DNA of 64,000 nt from Limosilactobacillus avistercoris (GTDB taxonomy: Bacteria; Bacillota; Bacilli; Lactobacillales; Lactobacillaceae), in the NCBI RefSeq assembly GCF_014836425.1, contig NZ_JACSQW010000008.1, positions 1-64,000 of the forward strand. Direction: 5' to 3'. The notes beneath the pieces were generated by a model that worked only from the letters and a program-made list of their open reading frames with translations, had not been told where the DNA came from and ran no database searches. How positions within the stretch are numbered: the stretch's first letter is position 1; each line of letters starts with the position of its first letter. This document shows positions 35,076 to 43,754 of this stretch, one piece after another. Both the position numbers and the translations under genes were made by a program.

Positions 35076-35723
35076 ATGTTAGAAGTTAAAAATCTGAAGA
35101 AAAGTTTTGGCGATCGGGTAATTCTCGATGATGTTAACTTGACCGTTAAAGATGATGAAATCCTTTGCATTGTTGGTCCTTCAGGAGCAGGAAAAACAAC
35201 TTTGCTCCGTTGTATTACTGGATTAGATACTCCTGATAGTGGTGAATTCCTAATGGATGGCAAACCGTTTGATCCTTCAGGAACTGGCGCATCTGACCGA
35301 GTAATTGGGGTTGTTTTCCAAGACTTTAACCTTTTTCCTAACCTATCAGTAATGGAAAACATTACCTTAGCGCCAACGATGGTTCTTAAGCAGTCAAAAG
35401 ATGAAGCCACGAAGAATGCTCAAGAATTATTGGCCAAGTTAGGGCTATCAACGAAAGAAAATCTTTATCCTTGGCAATTGTCTGGGGGACAAAAACAGCG
35501 GGTGGCAATTGCACGTGCTTTAGCGATGAAGCCGAAGATCCTTTGCTATGATGAACCAACATCAGCGCTTGATCCAAATCTTCGTCAAGACGTTGCAAAC
35601 ATCATTCTTTCACTAAAGAAGAGTGGTGTAACTCAATTAGTAGTTACTCACGATTTTGATTTTGCTGAAGAAATTGCTGACGAATTGTTAAAGGTTAACC
35701 CGATTGATCAGAGTCAAGATTAA
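35076..35723 (+). CDS. Amino-acid ABC transporter, ATP-binding protein
   Basis: Cytoplasmic ATPase (GlnQ-type) of the importer. The 215 residues show Walker A GPSGAGKTTLL (about 33-43), Q-loop FQDFNLFPNLSVMEN (about 87-101), signature [15 protein letters not shown] (about 136-150) and Walker B ILCYDEPTSALDP. It is about 25-30 residues shorter at the C-terminus than GlnQ-type ATPases (around 240-245) but retains the H-loop (VTHDFDFA). Start ATG at 35076 with AAGGAGGA upstream. Confidence 0.92.
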   Translation: MLEVKNLKKSFGDRVILDDVNLTVKDDEILCIVGPSGAGKTTLLRCITGLDTPDSGEFLMDGKPFDPSGTGASDRVIGVVFQDFNLFPNLSVMENITLAPTMVLKQSKDEATKNAQELLAKLGLSTKENLYPWQLSGGQKQRVAIARALAMKPKILCYDEPTSALDPNLRQDVANIILSLKKSGVTQLVVTHDFDFAEEIADELLKVNPIDQSQD

Positions 35724-35741
35724 AAATGGGAGGTGCTTGCT

Positions 35742-36584
35742 ATGCGAAAAATTAGATATTGGCTGGTGCTCCTGATTTTAGTCGCTCCTGCTCTTGTTCT
35801 CAGTGGTTGTCAAAGCGTTACTCAACGGGCAAATACTCAGGATACTTGGAACCGGATTGAAAAACGAAAGCGTGTTGTAATTGGGTTAGATGATAGTTTT
35901 GTTCCAATGGGCTTTCGGCAAAAGAACGGTAAACTTGTTGGGTATGATGTTGATTTAGCACGAGCTGTTTTTAAGCAATACGGAATAAAGGCTGACTTCC
36001 AACCTATTGATTGGTCAATGAAGGAAACAGAGTTGAAGAACGGGACAATCGACTTGCTGTGGAATGGTTACTCAATTAACGCTAGTCGCCGAAAAAAAGT
36101 TACGTTTAGCCGGCCGTACTTAAAGAATGAGCAAGTTTTGGTCACAAAAAAAGCTTCTAATATTCTGAATTTTGCTGATATGAAGGAAAAATCTTTAGGG
36201 GTTCAAAATGGTTCAACAGGATTAACAGCGTTGGATGAACGGCCAAAAGTTCTGAAGGATTTAATTAAGAATAAGAAGCCAATTCTTTATGATACTTTTC
36301 CGGATGCCTTCATCGATTTAAATGCTAACCGAATTCAAGGAATCTTAATGGATCAAGTTTATGCTGATTACTATATTAAGCACCAAAAGGATAGTTCTTC
36401 ATATCGAACCTATACAAGTAAGGCCCTTCCAGTTGAATACTATGCTGTCGGAATGCGGAAAGGCGATAAGACCTTGCGACAAAAGATTAACGCTGGTTTA
36501 GGACGACTACAGAAAAATGGTGAGTTAAGAAAAATTAATCAGAAGTGGTTTGGTACTAATAGTAATTACCTAGGTGCGGATTAA
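35742..36584 (+). CDS. Amino-acid ABC transporter, substrate-binding lipoprotein
   Basis: Family-3 solute-binding protein that presents the amino acid to the permease. The 280-residue precursor has a signal peptide with lipobox VLSGC (Cys at about residue 23) and the domain RKRVVIGLDDSFVPMGFRQ, GYDVDLARAVFKQYG, SFSRPYL-like VTFSRPYLKNEQV. ATG 35742 was chosen because GGGAGGTGC lies 8-16 bases upstream; 35733 is too close to it. The ligand is not clear; lack of a firm T-box specifier leaves it open. Confidence 0.9.
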   Translation: MRKIRYWLVLLILVAPALVLSGCQSVTQRANTQDTWNRIEKRKRVVIGLDDSFVPMGFRQKNGKLVGYDVDLARAVFKQYGIKADFQPIDWSMKETELKNGTIDLLWNGYSINASRRKKVTFSRPYLKNEQVLVTKKASNILNFADMKEKSLGVQNGSTGLTALDERPKVLKDLIKNKKPILYDTFPDAFIDLNANRIQGILMDQVYADYYIKHQKDSSSYRTYTSKALPVEYYAVGMRKGDKTLRQKINAGLGRLQKNGELRKINQKWFGTNSNYLGAD

Positions 36585-36600
36585 AAAATTTAATTATAAA

Positions 36601-36643
36601 AATGACTCCTGGCATTTTTAAGGGTGCCAAGAGTCATTTCTTT
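36601..36643 (+). terminator. Terminator after the amino-acid ABC operon
   Basis: AATGACTCCTGGCA and TGCCAAGAGTCATT pair almost fully, followed by TCTTTG. About 17 bp after the stop codon. Confidence 0.8.
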
Positions 36644-36761
36644 GTATATAAGAATTTAATTTTCACCAGAGTTTGTAATTTAGCACGGGATAAAGTATCA
36701 TTAATCAGTATGATTTAATTTCGAGATATAGTTAATGACATTGGGGAAGGGAGATATATCA

Positions 36762-38015
36762 GTGGATTATCGTCTTGCTAAAGGTGTCGATCTTCATGTT
36801 ATTCCGACAGAGCAGTTTAAGATGACCCATATCTTAATTGACTTTGCGACACCACAGACAACTACGAATGCCACAGCAAGGAACCTCCTTGCTAACCTAT
36901 TAGAAACAAGCACCCATCTTTACCCGACGCAAACTGCCCTTGCTCGGCAAATGGCTAAGTTGTATGGTGCATTTGCTTCGCTTGGGGTTGGTCGAGTTGG
37001 ACGTTTGCATACCGTTCGCTTACGGTCAAGTTTTATCAATAATCACTTGGCGCAAAAAGATTTATTTATACAGGTAACTGAATTAATTAATCAAATACTA
37101 TTTCATCCGTTAATCGATGATGGAGAATTTGATAGTCCAACGTTCCGTCTTCAGGTAAATAACCTTACTAGTTCAATCAAGGCGTTGTACGATGATAAGC
37201 AATTTTATGCTAACCAGCAGTTATTAAAGTTGTATTATAATTCTGATTCAGTTATGCAGGTACCGAGCTTTGGAAGAATTTCTGATCTTGATTACTGTAC
37301 TCCAGCAAGCTTGGTCCAGACATATGAAAAGATGATTAATCAAGATAAAGTGGATATATTCGTTCTGGGAAATGTTGAACCAGAAAGGGTATGTTCAGCA
37401 ATTTGTCAATTACCATTTGGTGATCGAGATCCATTGCTTCCGGAAACAACCTTTTATTTTCAAGAGCCTCATGAAGGTGTGTTTAATAAAAGAGAGCAGC
37501 AACGGGTTAGTCAGGCTAAGCTAGATTTAGGGTATAATCTACCGATTTATTATCGTGATCCGCTATACCCGGCTGCCTTAGTTTTTAATGGCCTTTTTGG
37601 AGGAACTCCATATTCAAAGCTCTTTACTAATGTTCGGGAAAAAGCTGGTCTAGCCTACTATGCTTCTAGTCGCCTAGCTCCTTTTTCTGGATTAATTAAT
37701 GTGCAAACTGGCATTCAACCAGCCGATTATCAAACTACTCTAGAAATGATTCAGGAGCAGGTAGCCGAACTGCAAGCAGGGAATTTTACTGCAGAGGTAA
37801 TGCGTGAGGTTCAAGACGCATTGATTAATCAGCATTATGCCGGCTTTGATTTAGCAAATAACATATTAGAGCATCACTTGGTTAACCAGTTACTTTCGTT
37901 ACCAGAGCAAACTGATTTTGCACAGCAAATTAACCGGGTGACCAAAGATGATGTGACAAAGGTTGCATCAATGATTAAACTACAAGCAAGCTATTTATTG
38001 AGTGGTGAGAAATAA
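36762..38015 (+). CDS. yfmF: M16-family peptidase-like protein YfmF
   Basis: 417 residues of the M16 (insulinase/pitrilysin-like) fold without the catalytic HxxEH at the N-terminus, which is normal for this member of the YfmF/YfmH pair; current annotation links the pair to maturation of 5-aminopentanol-modified EF-P. GTG at 36762 with GGAAGGGAGA upstream was chosen over ATG 36735 because it has proper spacing. Contains GGTPYSKLFTNVREKAGLAYY, the family's C-terminal helper motif. Six bp before its active partner. Confidence 0.85.
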   Translation: MDYRLAKGVDLHVIPTEQFKMTHILIDFATPQTTTNATARNLLANLLETSTHLYPTQTALARQMAKLYGAFASLGVGRVGRLHTVRLRSSFINNHLAQKDLFIQVTELINQILFHPLIDDGEFDSPTFRLQVNNLTSSIKALYDDKQFYANQQLLKLYYNSDSVMQVPSFGRISDLDYCTPASLVQTYEKMINQDKVDIFVLGNVEPERVCSAICQLPFGDRDPLLPETTFYFQEPHEGVFNKREQQRVSQAKLDLGYNLPIYYRDPLYPAALVFNGLFGGTPYSKLFTNVREKAGLAYYASSRLAPFSGLINVQTGIQPADYQTTLEMIQEQVAELQAGNFTAEVMREVQDALINQHYAGFDLANNILEHHLVNQLLSLPEQTDFAQQINRVTKDDVTKVASMIKLQASYLLSGEK

Positions 38016-38021
38016 AACTAT

Positions 38022-39320
38022 ATGAATAAAGAAATTTATGAAGAATTTAACCAGCCAATTTACCGACAACAATTAGCGAATGGCTTGACATTACAGATGA
38101 TGCCGATGGCTGGGTATCATAAGACATATGCAAGTTATACTACCGATTTTGGCTCAATTGATAATTGTTTTGTTCCATATGGTAAACAGGATGCTATTAA
38201 AGTGCCAGATGGAATTGCTCACTTTTTGGAACATAAGATGTTTGAGAAAGCTGACCATGATGCATTTGACTTATTTGGAAAGCTTGGTGCTGATTCCAAT
38301 GCCTTTACTAGTTTTACCCAAACGAGTTATCTTTTTTCAACTACGAGTCATGTTCATGAAAGTTTGGATGTTCTCTTAGATTTTGTTCAGGAACCGTATT
38401 TTACCGAACAGACGGTAAATAAGGAACAAGGAATTATCGCTCAGGAAATTAAGATGTATGAAGATGATGCATCTTGGCGACTGTATCTTGGTATCCTGGG
38501 GAACCTTTATCCTCATGATCCAATGCATATCGATATAGCAGGAACAGTGGAAAGTATCAGTAAGATTACCCCTGAATACTTGATGGAGACATATAAGACA
38601 TTTTATCAGCCAAGTAACATGAACTTAGTTCTAGCTGGTAACTTGAATCCTGACGAAATTGTTGATTGGGTAACCCAAAATCAAAGCCAGCGGCAATTTT
38701 TACCTGCAATCAAGCCAAACCGGATTTTTAACCTTAATGATCCATCGGCTCACGATGTAATTCCATTTAGATCCTTAACCATGGACGTTGCTCGGCCAAA
38801 AGTAATTGTTGGTTTACGGGGAATTGAGATGCCTGAGGATGGTCAGGAACGGCTGCGTTATAAGTTAGCAATTGATTTATTACTGGACGTTCTTTTTGAT
38901 GATACTTCGGATAATTACCTCCGCTTGTACAACAATGAAGTTCTTGATGATTCATTTGCTTATAATCTAGAAATGCAACGTGATTTTTACTTTGCATATT
39001 TCAGTTCAGATACCGATCAGATGGAACGATTTGCGGATGAAGTAATTGCTATTTTAGAAAGTGCTGATCAACAGATCGATGCTGCAAGAACACGTTTTAA
39101 TGAGATTAAAAATGCAGAAATTGGTCGTTTAACGGGCTTGCTGGATTCACCAGAAGCGGTTGCTAATCATTATGGAGGAAAGTTCTTTGACGGGGCCAAT
39201 CTGATGGATGAAATTAGGGTGCTACGGTCAATTAACCTAGATGATCTCTATGATGTTGCTAAGCGATTCATCGTTTCTCAAGGAATTTCTGTATTCCAAA
39301 TTATCCCGCAACACCGTTAA
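38022..39320 (+). CDS. yfmH: M16-family zinc peptidase YfmH
   Basis: 432-residue metallopeptidase with the inverted zinc motif HFLEH (GIAHFLEHKMF, about residues 65-75) and the downstream Glu in the KEQGIIAQEIKMYEDD region (about 134-148). It likely pairs with YfmF, the inactive partner upstream, as in other M16B two-gene systems. Start ATG at 38022, six bases after the yfmF stop, without a strong ribosome site, so coupling is likely. Followed by the rodZ-like gene and pgsA, the conserved order in Firmicutes. Confidence 0.9.
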   Translation: MNKEIYEEFNQPIYRQQLANGLTLQMMPMAGYHKTYASYTTDFGSIDNCFVPYGKQDAIKVPDGIAHFLEHKMFEKADHDAFDLFGKLGADSNAFTSFTQTSYLFSTTSHVHESLDVLLDFVQEPYFTEQTVNKEQGIIAQEIKMYEDDASWRLYLGILGNLYPHDPMHIDIAGTVESISKITPEYLMETYKTFYQPSNMNLVLAGNLNPDEIVDWVTQNQSQRQFLPAIKPNRIFNLNDPSAHDVIPFRSLTMDVARPKVIVGLRGIEMPEDGQERLRYKLAIDLLLDVLFDDTSDNYLRLYNNEVLDDSFAYNLEMQRDFYFAYFSSDTDQMERFADEVIAILESADQQIDAARTRFNEIKNAEIGRLTGLLDSPEAVANHYGGKFFDGANLMDEIRVLRSINLDDLYDVAKRFIVSQGISVFQIIPQHR

Positions 39321-39405
39321 TTCAAGATTTTCTTAATAATTGATAACGGAATGCCATGCTATAATTAGCAGGTAGGAATTAAAATTCAGAGATGGAGATA
39401 TCACA

Positions 39406-40500
39406 ATGAGTGAAAACGATAATGAACAACGGATCGAAATTGGTAAGAAACTTCGTGATGCTCGACAGGCAAAGGGCTACACGTTAGATGACTTACAACA
39501 ATTAACTAAAATTCAAAAGCGGTACTTAATTGCGATCGAAGATGAAAAATTTGATGAGTTACCGGGCGACTTTTATGTTCGGGCTTTTATTAAACAATAC
39601 GCAGATACTGTTGGTCTTGATGGCAATGAGCTGCTAAAAGAATTTAATGAACAGCTGCCACAAACTAAGACAAAAGAATATTCTGAGCACATTAGTCAAG
39701 CAGTAGAAACACGGGCTAACCGACGGAAAACAGTTAGTCAGGGTGTCAGCAAAGTTCGCCAGTACTTGCCAACAATTATTATTGCCTGTGTAATCGTGAT
39801 TGTTTTGGCAGCAATTTGGGTGACCGCAATTGTGCGTGGTCATCAAGATGCTTCCACGAAGATTGATAATAGCTCTGTTTCAGTTTCTGGTGAAAGCCGG
39901 AAAAAGAGTAGTAGCTCTGTAAAGAAACACTCAACTAAGTCGCCGAAGAAGAGCACTGCAATTAAACTAACGGAAGTTAGTCGGAATAACAATAGTGTTA
40001 CCTATAACGCTGCTTCACTGAAGAAAGATACAAAATTACAAATTAAGACAAGCGGCCGGGCATGGAACAGTGTGACTACTGATGGAACCAGTGCCTTAAG
40101 TCGGACGATGGATGCTAATTCAACGGCTGACGTAACCATTAAACGGACTGCTAATACCGTTGTGATTACGGTTGGAAATGCTTCAGCAACGAGTTTGAAG
40201 CTTGGTAATAAGAAGATTAACTTTACTGATAACGGTCGTTACAATAATACTCGAACAGTTACGATTCACTTTGGTAATTCTTCTAGTTCGTCAGCTTCTA
40301 GCAGTGCATCCTCTACTCGGACAACAACTACTAACAATAACCAACGGACTACGACTCAGACAACAAGGACAAACGAAACAAATCGGAATACAACCACAAC
40401 TCCGGTTCGTTCAACTAACGCTCCTGCAACAAACCAGGGGCAAAATCAAAGTCGGTCACAGAACCAACAACCACAGACTAACCAAACGCAATCACGCTAA
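39406..40500 (+). CDS. RodZ/YmfM-like protein with HTH domain and low-complexity tail
   Basis: Membrane protein related to RodZ, which links MreB to the wall machinery. The 364 residues have an N-terminal Cro-type HTH (about 10-75: GKKLRDARQAKGYTLDDLQQ), one transmembrane helix (about 123-143: YLPTIIIACVIVIVLAAIWV), a Ser/Lys linker, a beta-rich DUF4115-like extracellular domain (about 185-290) and an unusual Ser, Thr, Asn, Gln-rich tail (about 290-364). Start ATG at 39406 with GGAGAT upstream. The tail is longer and more repetitive than in most family members, probably spanning the wall. Confidence 0.85.
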   Translation: MSENDNEQRIEIGKKLRDARQAKGYTLDDLQQLTKIQKRYLIAIEDEKFDELPGDFYVRAFIKQYADTVGLDGNELLKEFNEQLPQTKTKEYSEHISQAVETRANRRKTVSQGVSKVRQYLPTIIIACVIVIVLAAIWVTAIVRGHQDASTKIDNSSVSVSGESRKKSSSSVKKHSTKSPKKSTAIKLTEVSRNNNSVTYNAASLKKDTKLQIKTSGRAWNSVTTDGTSALSRTMDANSTADVTIKRTANTVVITVGNASATSLKLGNKKINFTDNGRYNNTRTVTIHFGNSSSSSASSSASSTRTTTTNNNQRTTTQTTRTNETNRNTTTTPVRSTNAPATNQGQNQSRSQNQQPQTNQTQSR

Positions 40501-40521
40501 TTGTTATGAGGAGGAAGTAAT

Positions 40522-41109
40522 TTGAATTTACCTAATAAATTAACAGTTGTGCGTTTAACCATCATTCCCTTTTTCTTGTTGTTAATGGTTTTGCCATTGA
40601 AATCATGGGGTGCCATTAGTTTCTGGGGAGCAACAATTCCGGTTTCCCAATTTATTGCAGCAATCTTGTTTATTGCAGCAACATTGACCGATAATTTAGA
40701 TGGTCGAATTGCACGAAAGCATCATTTAGTAACTAATTTTGGTAAGTTTACTGATCCATTAGCAGATAAATTACTAGTAATGACAGCATTTATTGTCTTG
40801 ACTGGAAATCAAGTAGTTCCTGCATGGGTAACCTCAATTATTATCTGGCGAGAACTATCTGTTACTGGATTGCGTCTCTTGTTGGTAGAACAAGATGGGG
40901 TTGTTTTGGCTGCCAAAATGCCGGGAAAGATCAAGACGACTACCCAGTTCATTGCGATTATTTTCTTATTGCTTAATAACGTAATTTTTGCAATCTGGGG
41001 GATACCATTTGGACAAATCATGCTATATATTTGCCTATTCTTTACTATTTACTCTGGTGTTGATTACTTTATTCAGGGTAGAGATGTCTTTTCAGATGGT
41101 TTTAAATAG
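40522..41109 (+). CDS. pgsA: CDP-diacylglycerol--glycerol-3-phosphate 3-phosphatidyltransferase
   Basis: Membrane enzyme making phosphatidylglycerol phosphate, the committed step of anionic lipid synthesis. The 195 residues have about six hydrophobic segments and the CDP-alcohol transferase motif D-x2-DG-x2-AR-x8-G-x3-D-x3-D (DNLDGRIARKHHLVTNFGK, about residues 57-75, then FTDPLADK). Start TTG at 40522 with GAGGAGGAAG upstream. Ends the yfmF-yfmH-rodZ-pgsA cluster with a strong terminator behind it. Confidence 0.95.
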   Translation: MNLPNKLTVVRLTIIPFFLLLMVLPLKSWGAISFWGATIPVSQFIAAILFIAATLTDNLDGRIARKHHLVTNFGKFTDPLADKLLVMTAFIVLTGNQVVPAWVTSIIIWRELSVTGLRLLLVEQDGVVLAAKMPGKIKTTTQFIAIIFLLLNNVIFAIWGIPFGQIMLYICLFFTIYSGVDYFIQGRDVFSDGFK

Positions 41110-41114
41110 TAAAT

Positions 41115-41179
41115 AAAAACGAAGAGCGAACTTTAGGAGTCATGAATAGCTTCTTACATTCGCTCTTTGTTTTTATTTT
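41115..41179 (+). terminator. Terminator after pgsA
   Basis: AAAAACGAAGAGCGAA (41115-41130) pairs with TTCGCTCTTTGTTTTT (about 41159-41174) around an internal partly paired loop, followed by ATTTTT. Confidence 0.85.
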
Positions 41180-41293
41180 TAAATAATTATAGATGTTTTG
41201 GCGGAAAACGTTCATTTTAGTTTTGAAATATGATGACATTGGTCTGTACCTTTTAAAAGAAGGGTTCAATTTTTATGATAAGAAGATGAAACT

Positions 41294-42243
41294 ATGCTTT
41301 TATTCTTAAAGCCGGCTCCTGATGCTAAGGTTAAAGTCCCAAAGAATAAGATTGCGACCGTCTATAAGTGGCGTCAGGTCGGTGTGTTATTGTCAATCTG
41401 TATCGGTTACATTGGCTATTATGTTATTCGTCTTATTTTTACAACCGAGCAGAATGATATTATGAAGCAGTACGGCTTTACCACTGCTGATATTGGAATG
41501 GTCCTTTCGTGTTTTGGTATCGGTTATGGTATTTCCAAGCTATTCATGGGAGCACTTAGTGATAAGAGTAACCCCAACTACTACCTAGCAACTGGTTTGA
41601 TTATTTCAGCAATTTTGAACTTTGGCTTGGGTGCCACGAGAAACCTTTACGTAATGATGTTCCTGATATTGGTAATGTCAATTGCGCAGGGGATGGGGGC
41701 TGCTGCTTGTCAACGGATTATCCAACTATGGTGGGGAAAGAAACACCGTGGGGCAATCTACTCTATTTGGTCATCCGCTCATAATGCTGGTGCATTTGTC
41801 TGTGTTGCCGTTGTTCAATTAGCAACTTTCATGATCTCCGGCTCAATTCCTGCAGTATTCTACACTGCATCAGTTGTGTCATCTTACTATTTATTTGTCT
41901 GACAACCTATTTCTTTAGCACTAGTTATGTTTTGATTGTTACCGTCCTTTTTATCATGGGAACGTTAATTTACGCACCGTTAACTTTGGTTGGTTTAATG
42001 GTAAACGAAGCCGTTCCAAAGTTTGCTGTTGGTTCATCAACAGGATTTATGGGCTTTTTCCAGTATATCTTTGGTGAAACCTTAGCAACGGCCTTAATTG
42101 GTGTTTTGGTCTCCAAGTATGGATGGTTGGCAAGTAATATTGTTCTTTATTCAGCAGCAGCTCTTGCGTTATTGTTATTAATCTACATTATGTTTAATGA
42201 GAATAGAGTTGCTAAGCTTGCTAAAGAAGGTATAAAAGAATAA
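41294..42243 (+). pseudogene. OPA/GlpT-type MFS transporter (organophosphate:phosphate), internal deletion and frameshift
   Basis: The first 202 residues give about six transmembrane segments of the GlpT/UhpT family (YYVIRLIFTTEQNDIMKQYGF, ACQRIIQLWWGKKHRGAIYS) and end at TGA 41900-41902 after VVSSYYLFV. The C-terminal part continues in another frame: from about 41881 the frame of 41932 reads LLFICLTTYFFSTSYVLIVT, then MGTLIYAPLTLVGLMVNEAVPKFAVGSSTGFMGFF to the stop at 42243. Together about 320 codons remain of about 440-450, so the central loop and about two helices are lost and the join is out of frame. The flanking sequence is well conserved, so the deletion looks recent. The start ATG is 41294. 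Confidence 0.85.
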
Positions 42244-42267
42244 AGGCTTGCTAATATTATTTATTTT

Positions 42268-42309
42268 GGGCACTAGTTTCAATTTTTATTGGATACTAGG
42301 CCCTTTTTA
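42268..42309 (+). terminator. Terminator after the GlpT-like pseudogene
   Basis: GGGCACTAG (42268-42276) pairs with CTAGGCCC (42296-42303 region) and is followed by TTTTTAG. Confidence 0.75.
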
Positions 42310-42424
42310 GATCAAGGCTTATATTAATAGGGGATTAGTTATATGATTGATCTAGAATTTAGAATAGAAATTAAAAAGTAGGATTAGACAATTTTTACGT
42401 TATTAATACTTGGAGGCAAAAAAC

Positions 42425-43666
42425 ATGAATGCAGAAATTATTTCGGTTGGTGATGAGCTCCAACGTGGTGAAATCACTAATACTAATTCAGCGTTCTTAA
42501 CAAAAAAATTGAATTCTTTAGGAATTGTTATAATGTCACAAGTAACTATTGGTGATGATCCAGACGCTATTATTAGCAGTGTTCATGGAGGAAAAGGGCA
42601 AGCTGATTTGCTCTTTGTTTGCGGTGGCTTAGGGCCTACTGCAGATGACGTTACCTTATCAGCAGTTGCTAAGGCTGTTGATATGCCAGTAAAGACTGAT
42701 ATCCCAACATGGCAACATCTTTTAAGCATTTTTGCTCAACGCCAAATTGACGTTCAACCAGAGAATAAGCGCCAGGCACAATATGTTGGTAAATTGATTC
42801 CTAATTCGCGGGGACTAGCTTTAGGAAGTTGGGTTAAGCTGGGTAAGCAACGCGTCGTTGTCCTTCCAGGGCCACCTTCTGAATTTCAAGCAATGGTGGA
42901 ACAAGAAGTGATTCCCATGATTATTAAAGAATTTAATATTCAAAAGACAATTAAAACCCGGGCACTCCATTTTCTCGGGAGACCTGAGTCGATTTTGATG
43001 AATGATTTGAAATCGGTGATGGAAACTTATCCAGACATCACGATTACTTCGTATGTTAAGCCTACTAATATTGAGCTCCGGTTAACTGGCTTTATGAATA
43101 AGCAAATAGATATTGATGCCCGGTTTGATCAGGTAACAAAGATGATTCTTGAAAAAGAGGGTGAATATTACCTGGGAATGGGAAATAATTTCAGCCTAGT
43201 AAATAAGGTAGTTAACTTACTTAAACAACAAAAATTGAAAATTACTGGAGCTGAAAGTTTAACTGGCGGTCTCTTTCAGAGTACGATTTGTTCAGTTCCT
43301 GGTGCTTCAGAAATTTTTGATGGAGGATTTGTCACTTATGCCGCATCAGCAAAGGTTAAATTGCTAGGGATCCCTTCTACGTTGATTGAACATAATGGGG
43401 TAGTAAGTAGTGCTACTGCTGAAGCAATGGCTGAATATTCTCGTAAAAAACTTGGTGCTGACTTTGGGCTTGGCTTTACCGGGGTTGCAGGTCCAGATAG
43501 CCTAGAAGGTAATCCGGCAGGGACTGTTTGGATTGGATTAGCGCGTAAGGGGGAAAAGCCAATTTCAAAACAATTACACCTAGCGGGTTACTTAGGCCGA
43601 CAAGAGATTCGTTTGTTAAGTGTCCAGTATGGTTTACAAATGGTTTTACGAGAAATTAAAAAATAA
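42425..43666 (+). CDS. cinA: Competence/damage-inducible protein CinA
   Basis: 413-residue protein with an N-terminal MoCF-like domain (AEIISVGDELQRGEITNTN, GGLGPTADDVT, LPGPPSEFQAM) and a C-terminal nicotinamide-nucleotide amidase domain from about residue 255 (TGAESLTGGLFQSTICSVPGAS, GFTGVAGPD). The C-terminal domain deamidates NMN in related bacteria; the N-terminal domain is an ADP-ribose pyrophosphatase in some. ATG 42425 with GGAGG at 42412-42416 was chosen. It sits before recA as in many Firmicutes, where cinA-recA can be co-induced by DNA damage or competence. Confidence 0.94.
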   Translation: MNAEIISVGDELQRGEITNTNSAFLTKKLNSLGIVIMSQVTIGDDPDAIISSVHGGKGQADLLFVCGGLGPTADDVTLSAVAKAVDMPVKTDIPTWQHLLSIFAQRQIDVQPENKRQAQYVGKLIPNSRGLALGSWVKLGKQRVVVLPGPPSEFQAMVEQEVIPMIIKEFNIQKTIKTRALHFLGRPESILMNDLKSVMETYPDITITSYVKPTNIELRLTGFMNKQIDIDARFDQVTKMILEKEGEYYLGMGNNFSLVNKVVNLLKQQKLKITGAESLTGGLFQSTICSVPGASEIFDGGFVTYAASAKVKLLGIPSTLIEHNGVVSSATAEAMAEYSRKKLGADFGLGFTGVAGPDSLEGNPAGTVWIGLARKGEKPISKQLHLAGYLGRQEIRLLSVQYGLQMVLREIKK

Positions 43667-43667
43667 T

Positions 43668-43681
43668 CGAACCATTGTTCG
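43668..43681. promoter_or_regulatory. LexA/DinR (SOS) box before recA
   Basis: CGAACCATTGTTCG is a perfect dyad (CGAAC..GTTCG) matching the Gram-positive LexA box CGAAC-N4-GTTCG. It begins one base after the cinA stop codon and 9 bp upstream of the recA -35 box. Confidence 0.9.
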
Positions 43682-43690
43682 CTAAAATTC

Positions 43691-43718
43691 TTGTTTTTTT
43701 GTCCAAAACTGTTATGAT
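43691..43718 (+). promoter_or_regulatory. recA promoter
   Basis: TTGTTT at 43691-43696 and TATGAT at 43713-43718 with a 16-bp spacer, just downstream of the LexA box. Confidence 0.65.
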
Positions 43719-43754
43719 TATTAACGGATATTCCGTTTCAAAGGAGGAATTATT

